A stretch of 64,000 bases of DNA from Ureibacillus yapensis (lineage in GTDB: Bacteria; Bacillota; Bacilli; Bacillales_A; Planococcaceae): contig NZ_QWEI01000002.1 in the NCBI RefSeq assembly GCF_003515775.1, forward strand, positions 186,001-250,000, written 5' to 3'. Of the stretch, positions 8,844 to 17,694 are shown piece by piece. Each line of letters opens with the position of its first letter. The stretch's first letter is position 1. The notes beneath the pieces were generated by a model. It worked only from the letters and a program-made list of their open reading frames with translations, made no database searches and had not been told where the DNA came from. Both the position numbers and the translations under genes were made by a program.

Positions 8844-9475
8844 GCGCTTGCAATTATTTTTCTAGCTTCTTTAGTCGTTATTCGTCTTGCTAGCCAATCC
8901 CTTCTATCATCTTTCAATCAGTATCTTCCCTTATTTATAGAAAAAAAAGAAAAATATTGTAAAAACTCTTCTTTTCTATTAAAATACTCTTGTGCAGAAG
9001 ATGTATACTATTTTATACATTTTACAGAAATTTACTCATAGCCCTATACGGACAATCAACAATTTATAAGCTTTCATAACATGGAGCAATTTATTAATAA
9101 AAAAAGGAGCAAAAAATTATTTCAGTATACCATAGGAGATTTAATATTTTAATTTTTCTAAAAATTAATGGCGTTTGCTCTTTTTAAATTGCAACTGGTT
9201 CTTTTCGTAAAAAAACGTCATTTTTCGATTATCCATCGACATACTAAACCGGTTTTTTAACAGTAATCCCCATTGAACCAGATTACATTGAAAACAAGTC
9301 TTGAATATTTTGAAACCTGTAAAAATGAGAGTTCCGTAAGCTTAAAGTAAAAAAACATTACCCGATAAGGTATAGATTTTCCCTTTTTTAAAAAATTCTT
9401 CGTATTTGTGACAAAAATGTGAATTTCCAATATTTAACCACAAACCGACATTATTTTTAAGGGGAGTAATATACA
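8844..9475. other. AT-rich intergenic region of about 630 bases
   Basis: No convincing gene. A 23-codon reading frame at 9081 lacks a ribosome site. A 20-base near-perfect palindrome (TTAATTTTT-CT-AAAAATTAA) lies at 9149-9168. The right end leads into a short leader reading frame and the Spo0E-like gene. I see no known riboswitch. Confidence 0.6.
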
Positions 9476-9517
9476 ATGTATACAGTAAAACCAAATTATA
9501 TTAAACAACTAATATAA
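9476..9517 (+). CDS. Possible 13-residue leader peptide upstream of the Spo0E-like gene
   Basis: A 13-codon frame (MYTVKPNYIKQLI, stop TAA) with the strong ribosome site AGGGGAG nine bases upstream. It ends 25 bases before the Spo0E-like start. The spacing and ribosome site resemble a translated upstream frame, but there is no attenuator hairpin between the two, and it may be chance. It is much too short to be placed in a family. Confidence 0.3.
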   Translation: MYTVKPNYIKQLI

Positions 9518-9542
9518 CATTTAATCTTGGAGGATTAATAGC

Positions 9543-9710
9543 ATGAGACGTAGATTTTTTAGACACATTTTAAAACTACTAATTGAAATGAAGAGAAAAG
9601 ATATGTATAAAAAAGCAAACAATCTAGGTTTTACACATCCAGAAACAGTAACATGCAGCCAGGAACTTGACGCACTTTTGAATATATACTCACATAAGGA
9701 AGCAGCTTAA
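9543..9710 (+). CDS. Spo0E-family aspartyl-phosphate phosphatase
   Basis: A 55-residue protein, basic at the N-terminus (MRRRFFRHILKLL), with the Spo0E signature SQELD at residues 39-43. Members dephosphorylate Spo0A~P and so delay sporulation. GGAGG lies nine bases before the ATG. The length fits the short helical-hairpin fold of Spo0E proteins, with two helices around an HPETV turn near residue 32. It supports an endospore former. The coding frame is too short for many automatic callers. Confidence 0.85.
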   Translation: MRRRFFRHILKLLIEMKRKDMYKKANNLGFTHPETVTCSQELDALLNIYSHKEAA

Positions 9711-9752
9711 GGAGGCGTTATTATTAAAACTTACTCATATACACCCAATATC

Positions 9753-9792
9753 AACCCCAGTTAGACAAGAGCTTTTCTGTCTAGCTGGGGTT
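9753..9792. terminator. Strong hairpin between convergent genes
   Basis: A 15-bp stem AACCCCAGTTAGACA / TGTCTAGCTGGGGTT with one G-T type mismatch. There is no clear T-run on either strand, so it may act as a transcript-stabilising or weak terminator hairpin for the Spo0E-like and PrpE-like genes. Confidence 0.55.
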
Positions 9793-9814
9793 GTTCGCGC
9801 TATTCCTATTTTGC

Positions 9815-10609
9815 CTATTCCTTCTCAATTGGATTGTCTTGCCCTACCCTTCCTGAATAGTTCTTTGATGCCCTGACATATACAAATTCCTTTTCAGGAT
9901 AGCGATAGCATGTAAGCTTTCCGCCGAATACGACTCCTTGGTCAATATTGATGGTATTGTTGACAATCAGCGGTTCCCGTTTTGGATCATGGCCCCAAAC
10001 AATAATTAGCTCCCCTTTGTGATGATTGAACCAATCTTTCCGAATGGGTTTTCCTCTTTCGTCAAAACCTGCCACGTCGCCATAACGGCAAAAATCTTTT
10101 ATTCTGGAATTTTCCTTTCCAATATACTCGTCTTTAATGCCTGCATGTGCACAAACAACGCAATCTTGCCCTTCGTCGGAAATGATATAATGGGATGGAG
10201 CAGCCATTAACATCTTTTTGAGCCTTCCTTTTAAATCCCTCGTCTGTTGTTCACCATGTTTCTTTTCATATTGCACGAGTTCTTCTTCCACCTTTTCATC
10301 TCCGTGGGTTAATTTAACGTTGCACCCGTCCAGCCAACGTGCAATTTTCCAGCCATGATTGCTATCAATCATATAAGCTAATTTGGCGTCAATATGGCGC
10401 AGGAAAAATTCCATTGTTTTTAGCGAGTACGGCCCTCTGCTCGAAATATCACCAAGAGACAAAATTTTCCTTCCTTCTGGGTGCACATAGAGCCCTTGAT
10501 TGTTTTGGGAATACCCCAATTGCTTCAAGAGTGTGATAAATTCATCAAAACAAGCATGAATATCTCCAATAATATCAATGCCATATTCCAGCTCGATGCG
10601 CATGTTCAT
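9815..10609 (-). CDS. PrpE-like calcineurin-type phosphatase (diadenosine tetraphosphatase family)
   Basis: 264 residues of the PPP metallophosphatase fold: GDIHACFDEF near 15, LGDISSRGP near 51, SNHGWKI near 83, CAHAG near 150, and WGHDPKREP with NIDQGVVFGG toward the C-terminus. Bacillus PrpE hydrolyses Ap4A and phosphoproteins. The metal-binding Asp, His and Asn positions are present. The usual GDxxDRG reads GDISSRG, and GNH reads SNH, so this is a divergent member. GAGGGAG precedes the ATG. It is a single gene on this strand. Confidence 0.75.
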   Translation of the reverse strand: MNMRIELEYGIDIIGDIHACFDEFITLLKQLGYSQNNQGLYVHPEGRKILSLGDISSRGPYSLKTMEFFLRHIDAKLAYMIDSNHGWKIARWLDGCNVKLTHGDEKVEEELVQYEKKHGEQQTRDLKGRLKKMLMAAPSHYIISDEGQDCVVCAHAGIKDEYIGKENSRIKDFCRYGDVAGFDERGKPIRKDWFNHHKGELIIVWGHDPKREPLIVNNTINIDQGVVFGGKLTCYRYPEKEFVYVRASKNYSGRVGQDNPIEKE

Positions 10610-10667
10610 TCGCTCCCTCTAACGTTTTTATAACTACTCTACCCTATTCTTTGCAATTTTCGGCAAA

Positions 10668-10699
10668 TAAAAACTCAGTTCCTGGAAGAACCGAGTTTT
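10668..10699 (-). terminator. Rho-independent terminator
   Basis: Stem AAACTCAGTTCCT / AGAACCGAGTTT at 10671-10698 with one mismatch and a T-run on the minus strand, ending the small gene at 10719. Confidence 0.8.
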
Positions 10700-10718
10700 C
10701 AGAAGATGACACAAATAA

Positions 10719-10871
10719 TTAATGGAGATTTTTCTTTTCTTGCTTTTGATTTTCTTTCTTCGTTGCATGATCTGCCCGTTTAAATTCTTCTTGGTACAAT
10801 ACTTCCTGCGTAGCGGTTAATTGATTGTCCTGCACCGTTAGTTGCTCATGCGGTTGCTTATGTTCTTTCAA
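10719..10871 (-). CDS. Small hydrophilic protein of unknown function
   Basis: About 50 residues, rich in Gln, Lys and Glu, with tail QKQEKKNLH. The chosen start is a TTG at 10871 with AAGGAG nine bases upstream. Two ATG codons at 10899-10904 have no ribosome site, and starting there would add 11 residues. Its own terminator supports a real transcript. Composition resembles small soluble proteins of spore formers, but I do not recognise the family. Confidence 0.5.
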   Translation of the reverse strand: MKEHKQPHEQLTVQDNQLTATQEVLYQEEFKRADHATKKENQKQEKKNLH

Positions 10872-10943
10872 AGATTGCCACTCCTTCCACTCTATAATCA
10901 TCATTAGTTTTTTCGAATTGCAGGAGGGTTATTCGGAATAAAG

Positions 10944-10980
10944 AAAAAAACATCCTAACTATTTTGTGTTAGGATGTTGT
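10944..10980 (-). terminator. Rho-independent terminator of ilvE
   Basis: Stem AACATCCTAAC / GTTAGGATGTT flanked by a T-run on the minus strand. Confidence 0.85.
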
Positions 10981-10993
10981 AAAAGTTTATGGA

Positions 10994-12058
10994 TTATAAT
11001 CGAATTGTCCAATCGAATGAGTCTTCAATTTTGCCATATTGAATACCTGTTAATGTATCATAAAGCATTTGTGAAACTTCACCGATTTCACCTTTATTGA
11101 TGCTCATTTTTTCATCCAGATATTTCAATTCCCCAACCGGCGAGATTACAGCGGCAGTACCTGTGCCGAATACTTCTTCCAATGTACCGTTATGGTAAGC
11201 CTCGACTACTTCATCAATCGAGATGCGTCGCTCTTCAACTGGGATTCCTTTTGACTTTAATACCTGTATCATGCTATCGCGCGTAATACCCGGTAAAATG
11301 CTTCCATTCAGCTCAGGTGTCACAACCGTTCCAGCTATTTTAAAGAAGATGTTCATGCTGCCGACTTCTTCTACATATCTATTTTCCTTGCCATCCAGCC
11401 ATAACGTTTGGGAGTATCCTTCACGATCGGCAATCTCTTGGCCTTTAAGCGCACTTGCATAGTTGCCGCCCGTTTTTGCTTCCCCTGTTCCACCTTTTAC
11501 CGCTCGGACAAATTGTTGTTCGACCATAATTTTCACAGGGTTAATTCCTTCTTTGTAGTAAGAACCCGAAGGAGACATAATAATTATAAATTGATATTTT
11601 TTCGAAGGATGAACACCCAGGTTTTCCTCCGTTGCAATAATGAACGGTCTAATATATAAAGAAGTTCCCGGTGCTGTTGGAATCCATTCACGGTCCACGG
11701 CAACTAATTGCTTTAATGCTTCCAATGCCAATTGCTCATCAATCGCAGGAATACAAAGACGTTCATTTGATCGGTTTAAACGCTTGAAGTTGGCATCCGG
11801 CCGGAATAACAATGCCTCTCCATCAACGGTGATGTATGCTTTCAATCCTTCAAATACGGATTGCCCATAATGGAAAATCATTGCAGATGGATCAAGGGAA
11901 ATGGGCTGGTAAGGAATGATGCGCGGATCATGCCATCCGATGCCTTCCGTATAATCCAAAACAAACATATGGTCCGAAAAATAATGGCCAAAACCCAATT
12001 GGTCGGGAGCCGGCTTTTCTTTTGGCTGAGATGTCTGTTCAATTTTGATGTTATGCAT
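10994..12058 (-). CDS. ilvE: Branched-chain amino acid aminotransferase
   Basis: 354 residues, the length of the IlvE group II enzymes (YwaA/IlvK type) of Bacillus. It interconverts Leu, Ile and Val with their 2-oxo acids using pyridoxal phosphate. Motifs seen are GQSVFEGLKAY near 63, the lysine region GEAKTGGNYASAL near 197, and EVGSMNIFF near 230. GGAGG lies nine bases before the ATG. A CodY-like box sits 25 bases upstream of the start codon, which fits control by branched-chain amino acids and GTP. Confidence 0.92.
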   Translation of the reverse strand: MHNIKIEQTSQPKEKPAPDQLGFGHYFSDHMFVLDYTEGIGWHDPRIIPYQPISLDPSAMIFHYGQSVFEGLKAYITVDGEALLFRPDANFKRLNRSNERLCIPAIDEQLALEALKQLVAVDREWIPTAPGTSLYIRPFIIATEENLGVHPSKKYQFIIIMSPSGSYYKEGINPVKIMVEQQFVRAVKGGTGEAKTGGNYASALKGQEIADREGYSQTLWLDGKENRYVEEVGSMNIFFKIAGTVVTPELNGSILPGITRDSMIQVLKSKGIPVEERRISIDEVVEAYHNGTLEEVFGTGTAAVISPVGELKYLDEKMSINKGEIGEVSQMLYDTLTGIQYGKIEDSFDWTIRL

Positions 12059-12082
12059 GTGTTATAGCCTCCAATATTGTTG

Positions 12083-12097
12083 AATATTCAGAAATTT
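12083..12097. promoter_or_regulatory. CodY-like operator upstream of ilvE
   Basis: AATATTCAGAAATTT matches the CodY consensus AATTTTCWGAAAATT at 13 of 15 positions, and the two differences are symmetric. It is placed 25 bases upstream of the ilvE start. Branched-chain aminotransferase genes are CodY targets in Bacillus. Confidence 0.65.
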
Positions 12098-12237
12098 TAT
12101 GTAACGATAAATTTCCCATAGCTTAATTTTACACCTTTTCAACCGACATTGTAGTACAAATGTTAAATTTATTCTGATTAATTTACAATTCATTGTTTTA
12201 ATGTCCCAGGAAACAAAAAATTGCATTTGAAAGCCCC

Positions 12238-12624
12238 TCATTGATGCCATTGCAGCAACAGTTTATCAATGTTAATCTTCGCTTTCATGCATTGCAGCAA
12301 ATTCAGTCCAATAATTGCATCCAATTCAAAACCATAATCCATTGCACTAATTTCAATGGAAAAGTTCTCTACTTTAATCGATTCCATTTTAATATAGTCA
12401 ATCAGTTTGGAATAAACCAGCTCGGTTCCGCCTACCCCGCTAATTCTGTAAATAATGTCCTTATCTTCTGGCATTATCCCGATTTTTTCTGCCTTGACAG
12501 CCGCAACGACTGTGGACATTGATCCTGTGTCAATTAACACCCTATTTAAATGAAGGTTGTTCCCTTTATAGCAAATTTCCATATCCGTTAATAATAATCC
12601 CTCATCAATCACTAGCTTTTTCAT
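12238..12624 (-). CDS. Retropepsin-like aspartyl protease-fold protein
   Basis: 128 residues. The catalytic-type motif VLIDTGSMSTVV is near residue 29 and the second hallmark DAIIGLNLLQ near 107. This single-domain form resembles retroviral-type proteases, which act as dimers. Secretion or membrane signals are absent, so it would be cytoplasmic. Whether it cuts proteins is unknown. It is a single gene facing away from hpaB. Confidence 0.75.
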   Translation of the reverse strand: MKKLVIDEGLLLTDMEICYKGNNLHLNRVLIDTGSMSTVVAAVKAEKIGIMPEDKDIIYRISGVGGTELVYSKLIDYIKMESIKVENFSIEISAMDYGFELDAIIGLNLLQCMKAKINIDKLLLQWHQ

Positions 12625-12835
12625 GCCGCCACCTACCTAAGTAATCTAAGGTCTAAATTCATTTATCTCCGCCAATATATGCTTGTCTATCCATCATCAT
12701 CACTGGAATAACATAGGGGTTAAATCCCTTTTAAAAGTGACACGAAATCTCGGTGGAGATAATACTATAAATTATAAAAGCCGGATCGAAAGCTATTGTT
12801 TTAACGAATACAGATGATGGATGAGGTGTATGCAA

Positions 12836-14278
12836 ATGGGTGCTATTAATGGAGAAGCGTTTATTCAGCGTATCGACAAATTAGGAACCGAGATTTGGTT
12901 TGATGGTGCAAAAATTAATGGTTTGCTTTCTGAACATCCTCATTTTAAGGGAATCTTGCAGTCTAAAGCGTCATTATACGATTTACAGCATGATCCTAAT
13001 ATTAAAGAGGAAATGACCTTTGCTTCTCCTAAAACGGGAGAAGCAGTTGGGCTTTCTTTTTTACAACCAAAATCGAAAGAGGATCTGTACAAAAGGAGAA
13101 AAATGATCCAGCATTGGGCAGCGCATACCAATGGAATTATGGGGCGCAGCCCAGATTATTTGAATACCGTATTAATGAGCTTTGCTTCTTCCGCAGAATT
13201 ATTAAGAAATCAAAAGAATTGTTTTCCCGAACATTTAATCAAGGTTTTTGAAAATGCAAGAGACCGGGATTTATCGTTTACCCATACTTTCATTACTCCC
13301 CAGGTCAATCGGTCGCAAGTCTATATCGAAAACAGCAAGCTGCCCATCGCCGCAAAAGTCGTTGGCGAGACCGACCAAGGCATAATCATTAAGGGCGCCC
13401 GACTGCTCGCGACTCAAGGCGGATTAACAGATGAAGTGTTAGTCTTTAGTGTAGGAAGATTCCTTTTCAATGAAGATGAAGCGTTTGCATTTTCCATCCC
13501 TTCCAATACCAAGGGATTATCTTTTATTTGCAGAGATAGTTTTTTGGGTGGAGACTCCAGGATTGACCATCCTCTAAGTTCACAATACGAGGAAATGGAT
13601 TCCATTGTTGTGTTTGATGATGTTTTGGTCCCATGGGAACGAGTGTTTTATTATAACAACGGCGATGCAGCGGAAGAGTTTTTCGAAGAATGTTCTTTTC
13701 ATGCATTTGCCAAACACCAAGTGCTCATCCGTCAAATTGTCAAAACCGAATTTATACTGGGACTCTCGCAAGTGCTGATTGAGACAATCAACGTTAGGGA
13801 ATTTCAACATATTCAGGAGAAAATGTCCGAAATCATTATTGGGCTTGAAACATTAAAAGCACTGCTTGAGAGATCAGAAAATAATGCAGCATTGGATCAA
13901 TGGGGATATATGAGGCCTGACGTGACTCCCTTGAAGGTGGCGGGGACTCTCTTTCCCAAGCTCTATCCTCGGTTTATGGAGATTATCCAGTTAATTGGAG
14001 CAAGCGGCATGATTACTCTTCCTACAGAAAAAGCCTTCCACTCGGATATACGCGAAAAACTGGATTTATACCTTCAAGGAGCTACGAAAACCGCCATAGA
14101 TAGGGTGAAGGTTTTCCGTTTGGCATGGGATTTATCAATGAGTGCTTTTGGCACAAGGCAAACGCAATATGAACGGTATTTTTTCGGAGATCCGATTCGA
14201 GTCGCGAGCGATTTGTATAAAAGTTATCCGCTTAAAACTCATACAGATAAAATAGGGAAATTTTTGAATTTAGATTGA
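12836..14278 (+). CDS. hpaB: 4-hydroxyphenylacetate 3-hydroxylase (HpaB)-family FADH2-dependent monooxygenase
   Basis: 480 residues, the length of HpaB and of Bacillus YoaI. Family regions include the N-terminal GEAFIQRIDKLGTEIWFDG, the HTNGIMGRSPDYLN stretch near 100, and QLIGASGMITLPTEKAF near 385. These enzymes hydroxylate phenols with reduced flavin from a separate reductase. No HpaC-like reductase lies next to it, so reduced flavin must come from elsewhere. The ATG at 12836 has AGGTG seven bases upstream; two earlier in-frame ATGs do not. Confidence 0.85.
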   Translation: MGAINGEAFIQRIDKLGTEIWFDGAKINGLLSEHPHFKGILQSKASLYDLQHDPNIKEEMTFASPKTGEAVGLSFLQPKSKEDLYKRRKMIQHWAAHTNGIMGRSPDYLNTVLMSFASSAELLRNQKNCFPEHLIKVFENARDRDLSFTHTFITPQVNRSQVYIENSKLPIAAKVVGETDQGIIIKGARLLATQGGLTDEVLVFSVGRFLFNEDEAFAFSIPSNTKGLSFICRDSFLGGDSRIDHPLSSQYEEMDSIVVFDDVLVPWERVFYYNNGDAAEEFFEECSFHAFAKHQVLIRQIVKTEFILGLSQVLIETINVREFQHIQEKMSEIIIGLETLKALLERSENNAALDQWGYMRPDVTPLKVAGTLFPKLYPRFMEIIQLIGASGMITLPTEKAFHSDIREKLDLYLQGATKTAIDRVKVFRLAWDLSMSAFGTRQTQYERYFFGDPIRVASDLYKSYPLKTHTDKIGKFLNLD

Positions 14279-14333
14279 ATTCTTATTTAATTGATAGCAG
14301 CGAAGTTTTATAATTGTAGATAAGGAAAAAATT

Positions 14334-14373
14334 GGAGGGCTGAATCCTGTCAAAGGACACCCTTCTTTTTTTG
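14334..14373 (+). terminator. Probable terminator of hpaB
   Basis: Hairpin with GGAGGG / CCCTTC and inner TCCT / AGGA pairs, followed by seven T. Confidence 0.65.
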
Positions 14374-14470
14374 AGGCATTAGGGTAAACAAGCTGTTATA
14401 TATAGAGGAATACCAACGCAGCTACAAACTCTTGCGTATTTGATAAATCGAATCTGTAAAGGGAGAATAT

Positions 14471-15298
14471 ATGCCAAAAGTAAAATTAAACGATATGGAA
14501 ATGAATTATGAAGTAAGAGGAAAAGGTGAACCAATAATCTTTATCCATGGAAGTGGTGCCTCGTGGAGAATGTGGAAACCTCAGATTGAAATGTTTTCTG
14601 AAAAGTACAGAATGATTATGATCGATATGAGGGGTCACGGTGAATCATCAAGAAATTTTCCGAACGGTGAGTATTCAATGAAAGTCATTTCAAATGATTT
14701 AAAAATATTTCTGGATGCATTGGGTATAGAAAAAACTCATATAGTAGGATTATCTCAAGGTTCTGTGGTTGCCCAACTTTTTGCGATCGAGAATTGTGCA
14801 TATATCAACAGACTGGTCTTATCAAATGGTTATAGTGAAATTCCTACGAAAATGTCAAAATGGGTATTAAATATTAGCAATACGCTATTTGGATTAATTC
14901 CTTATAACATGATAATCAATTTAATGCTAAAGGTTTATAGGGATGATGAATTTACAAAGAAAATATTAAGGATTTCGTTTTCCATTGATAAAGAAATGCT
15001 AATGAAAATGAAGAAGAGCGTATTCCCTGCACATACAGCGGAATTGCATCATATTACCTGCCCTACCTTGGTGATGGGGGGAGATATGAAGGTTATGGGT
15101 GTAGATGAAAGAAAGGCATCCAAAACTATTTATGAACACATCCCAAATGCTGCACTTGCATTGTTCAAAAATGCTTTTGACCCTTTAAGTACAATGCAAC
15201 CTGAAATATTCAATGATATGATTTTGGACTTTTTAGAGGGAAAACCACTAAAACAATACGACAATGTTAAGTACTTTAATCGAGAAACTTGCCAATAA
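14471..15298 (+). CDS. Alpha/beta hydrolase with altered catalytic histidine
   Basis: 275 residues. The oxyanion-region motif IFIHGSGASW is near 23, RGHGES near 54, the nucleophile elbow GLSQGS (Ser95) and the acid-region VMGGD (Asp205). The C-terminal motif that normally carries the catalytic His (NAGHLS-like before QPE) reads NAFDPLS, giving Asp237 at the His position. Hydrolase activity is therefore uncertain; a non-hydrolytic or receptor-like role is possible. The start has AAAGGGAG a few bases upstream. It ends at a strong hairpin shared with hslO. Confidence 0.75.
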   Translation: MPKVKLNDMEMNYEVRGKGEPIIFIHGSGASWRMWKPQIEMFSEKYRMIMIDMRGHGESSRNFPNGEYSMKVISNDLKIFLDALGIEKTHIVGLSQGSVVAQLFAIENCAYINRLVLSNGYSEIPTKMSKWVLNISNTLFGLIPYNMIINLMLKVYRDDEFTKKILRISFSIDKEMLMKMKKSVFPAHTAELHHITCPTLVMGGDMKVMGVDERKASKTIYEHIPNAALALFKNAFDPLSTMQPEIFNDMILDFLEGKPLKQYDNVKYFNRETCQ

Positions 15299-15392
15299 AA
15301 CCGAATTCCAAGAATTGAGATTTTGTAAGCAATTGAAAGTAACAAAAGTCTAGCTAATTTAAAAACCGAACCATAAATATCAATTTAGCAAG

Positions 15393-15435
15393 ATAAAGGC
15401 CTATTTTAGCAACTTGTCTAAAATAGGCCTTTTCA
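15393..15435. terminator. Bidirectional terminator between the hydrolase gene and hslO
   Basis: Perfect 15-bp stem AAAGGCCTATTTTAG / CTAAAATAGGCCTTT at 15395-15432 with flanking A and T. Confidence 0.9.
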
Positions 15436-15444
15436 TTAATTGAG

Positions 15445-16329
15445 CTATTGTTTTATTTCGTTGACTAAACCTTGTAATTCTTCCTTCGAAAAGTCATAGG
15501 TTTTCAAGCAGAAATGACATTGCGTCTCGATGTGCCCTTCCTCTTCAATCATTTCTTCCAACTCTTGAACACCTAGTCCCATCAATGCGCGGCTATAGCG
15601 TTCTTTGGAACATGAACAATGGAATTGGACAGGCATCTTGCTTAAAATCTGAACGTCCCCTTCTTGTCCCAGGACCGCTTCCAAAATTTCTTCCGGCGTT
15701 AACCCTTTTTCAATCATTTTTGAAACAGGTTCGATGGTAGCTAAATGCTTTTCCAATGCCGTGATTGTTTCTTCTTCGCAGCCCGGCATCAATTGTATGA
15801 TAAAGCCCCCTGCAGCCAGGATTGTGTTGTCCGGGTTGACGAGTACGCCCAATCCGACTGATGATGGCACTTGCTCGCTGGTAGCAAAATAATAAGTAAA
15901 GTCTTCTGCGATTTCACCGGACACGATTGGCACTTGGCTTGAGAACATTTCTTTCATACCCAGATCTTTTACGACCGATAAAAATCCTTCCGTTCCAACA
16001 CCAGCTCGAACGTCCAGTTTTCCATGTTCATTTAAATCAAAATGAACTTGTCCGTTTGTAACAAAACCGCGTACGTTTCCTTTTGCGTCTGCATCAATTA
16101 ACATGGCGCCGATTGGACCATTTCCTTCTACTTTAACCGTGATTTTGTCTTCGCCTTTTAGCATTGCACCCATCATGACAGCAGCCGTCATTGAACGGCC
16201 AAGTGCCGCGGATACAACCGGCCATGTATAATGGCGTTTTTGCGCTTCTGCCACTGTTTCAGTTGTACGTGCAGCGAAGGCACGAACTTGTCCATTAAAA
16301 CCAACTGCTCTAACTAAATAATCACTCAT
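15445..16329 (-). CDS. hslO: Hsp33 redox-regulated chaperone
   Basis: 294 residues with the Hsp33 opening [18 protein letters not shown] and the C-terminal zinc cysteines [10 protein letters not shown] (CxC) and TQCHFCLK (CxxC). Oxidation of these cysteines releases zinc and turns on holdase activity. The MarR-type gene lies 18 bases upstream on the same strand, so the two are probably cotranscribed. Confidence 0.95.
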   Translation of the reverse strand: MSDYLVRAVGFNGQVRAFAARTTETVAEAQKRHYTWPVVSAALGRSMTAAVMMGAMLKGEDKITVKVEGNGPIGAMLIDADAKGNVRGFVTNGQVHFDLNEHGKLDVRAGVGTEGFLSVVKDLGMKEMFSSQVPIVSGEIAEDFTYYFATSEQVPSSVGLGVLVNPDNTILAAGGFIIQLMPGCEEETITALEKHLATIEPVSKMIEKGLTPEEILEAVLGQEGDVQILSKMPVQFHCSCSKERYSRALMGLGVQELEEMIEEEGHIETQCHFCLKTYDFSKEELQGLVNEIKQ

Positions 16330-16347
16330 CTATCCTAACTCCTTGCT

Positions 16348-16782
16348 TTAAAAGTCTTTTATATTTTCCTGGATACGCTTTAGCATATCCATTAAACTTC
16401 GTAATTCAACATCATTAATTTCATGGAACATTCGATTTGCAAAACTTAACTTATCTTTTTGGCAGTTCATGATTTGCCGATAGCCTTCCTCTGTTATTTG
16501 AACAATTGTCTCTCGGTTGTCATGTGGATTTCGCCTTCTCGATACTAACCCATCCGCTTCCAATTGTTTTAAATGGCGAGTAATGGCGGCATGGTCGATA
16601 TTCACACTTTTTTGCAAAGTGGATTGAGACATTTCATCAGACTGTACGAGTTGGTACAATAGTTCAATTCGGGATAAGCTAAATTGCGTATTGCGTTCAA
16701 ATTTTGGGCCTAGTTGATTACTAAGTGTTTTAAAAAGGAACAACAATTCTTCTTGCTCAGAAGGTGTAAATTTCAATTGCAT
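16348..16782 (-). CDS. MarR-family transcriptional regulator
   Basis: 144 residues with a winged helix: the recognition region MSQSTLQKSVNIDHAAITR near 55-75 and the wing DGLVSRRRNPHDNRETIVQ near 85-105. It is 18 bases upstream of hslO and likely in the same operon, which suggests a stress or oxidant signal. The upstream sequence holds a CAAATGATCATTGA-type partial dyad at 16805-16818, a possible autoregulatory site. No cysteine sensor typical of OhrR is evident in the N-terminus. Confidence 0.85.
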   Translation of the reverse strand: MQLKFTPSEQEELLFLFKTLSNQLGPKFERNTQFSLSRIELLYQLVQSDEMSQSTLQKSVNIDHAAITRHLKQLEADGLVSRRRNPHDNRETIVQITEEGYRQIMNCQKDKLSFANRMFHEINDVELRSLMDMLKRIQENIKDF

Positions 16783-17211
16783 CCCTCCTCGCCTATTCCT
16801 TTAGGCAAATGATCATTGAGCGGTCAATGTTTGACGCCTCAATAATATATAATCATTTAACTTTGAATGCAAATGATACGTTTTTTGGAAACATTGGGTT
16901 TTGAATCTTCTGATTAAAGATGTTGTTAATAGAAGATAGAAAGAGCAGGATTAAAAGTTTTTGCCTATTTGAACTATTTACTGGATTAATGTAGCTCCCA
17001 CTGTCCATGACCGGCCAATCTCCTTTTTTAAGTATTAGCTCATGGACAGGAGTTGGCTATATTCCATTCTTTTAGTCCATGAGAGTGATTCTCTTGGACA
17101 GAGTCGCCAGTTTTTCGCTGCATTGTGTCCACGAAATCGCTTCTCGAGAACTCGATTTGGATTTGCTCAAAATCTGAGAGAAAGAATAACAATTTAGTTA
17201 TTCAATTTTTA
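16783..17211. other. Intergenic region with inverted repeats of a TCCATGA motif
   Basis: No gene seen in about 430 bases. CTGTCCATGA at 17001-17010 pairs perfectly with TCATGGACAG at 17040-17049. A second hairpin GTCCATGAGA / TCTCTTGGAC (one mismatch) follows at about 17071-17095. This is a structured non-coding stretch of unknown role. Confidence 0.6.
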
Positions 17212-17694
17212 TTAGAATTCATTTTTCTCGACTATATATTTTAACTCTTTAAACATCGTATCCCACGCTTGTTCGGATAAAGATGTATAATTCCCCTCCG
17301 ATTTTGCGATTATTTTTTCAGATTTTCTTTTTTCATGAGGAATAATCAGCGTTTGCTTGAATGTCATCTCGCAGCCATTTTCGATTGGAATAAAGTCTAT
17401 ATTCAAGGAATGGGTTACATCTGTATATTGCGGTAATTCAAAAGTGATGATTAGCTTATTTGGTCGATTGATTTCGACATAATCGCCTGTTACCACGTAG
17501 TCTTCTCCATCCCTGCGGTCAACGATATGCCAAGTCCCGTTCACTTGGGCATCACTTTTGGCTATGATATTGGTATGTTCCGTTGTGAACAGCCACTTTT
17601 TCATTAACTGCGGGTTGATCCATGCTTCAAAAACTTTCTCCGGCCCAGCGTTAAATTGTCTTACGATTTTCATATTTTCAGCAGAAATTTTCAT
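17212..17694 (-). CDS. AHSA1/SRPBCC-domain protein
   Basis: 160 residues. The pattern RQFNAGPEKVFEAWINPQLMKKWL near the N-terminus is split here as AGPEKVFEAW and PQLMKKWL, typical of Aha1-like START-domain proteins, with NGTWHIVDRRDGEDYVVTG near 52 and a C-terminal helix. Such proteins bind small hydrophobic ligands; none is known here. The ATG has GAGGGA just upstream. Transcribed alone. Confidence 0.8.
   Translation of the reverse strand: MKISAENMKIVRQFNAGPEKVFEAWINPQLMKKWLFTTEHTNIIAKSDAQVNGTWHIVDRRDGEDYVVTGDYVEINRPNKLIITFELPQYTDVTHSLNIDFIPIENGCEMTFKQTLIIPHEKRKSEKIIAKSEGNYTSLSEQAWDTMFKELKYIVEKNEF

Noticed and set aside
9081-9152. A 23-codon frame (MEQFINKKRS)
   Set aside because: No ribosome binding site and no paralogue or terminator.
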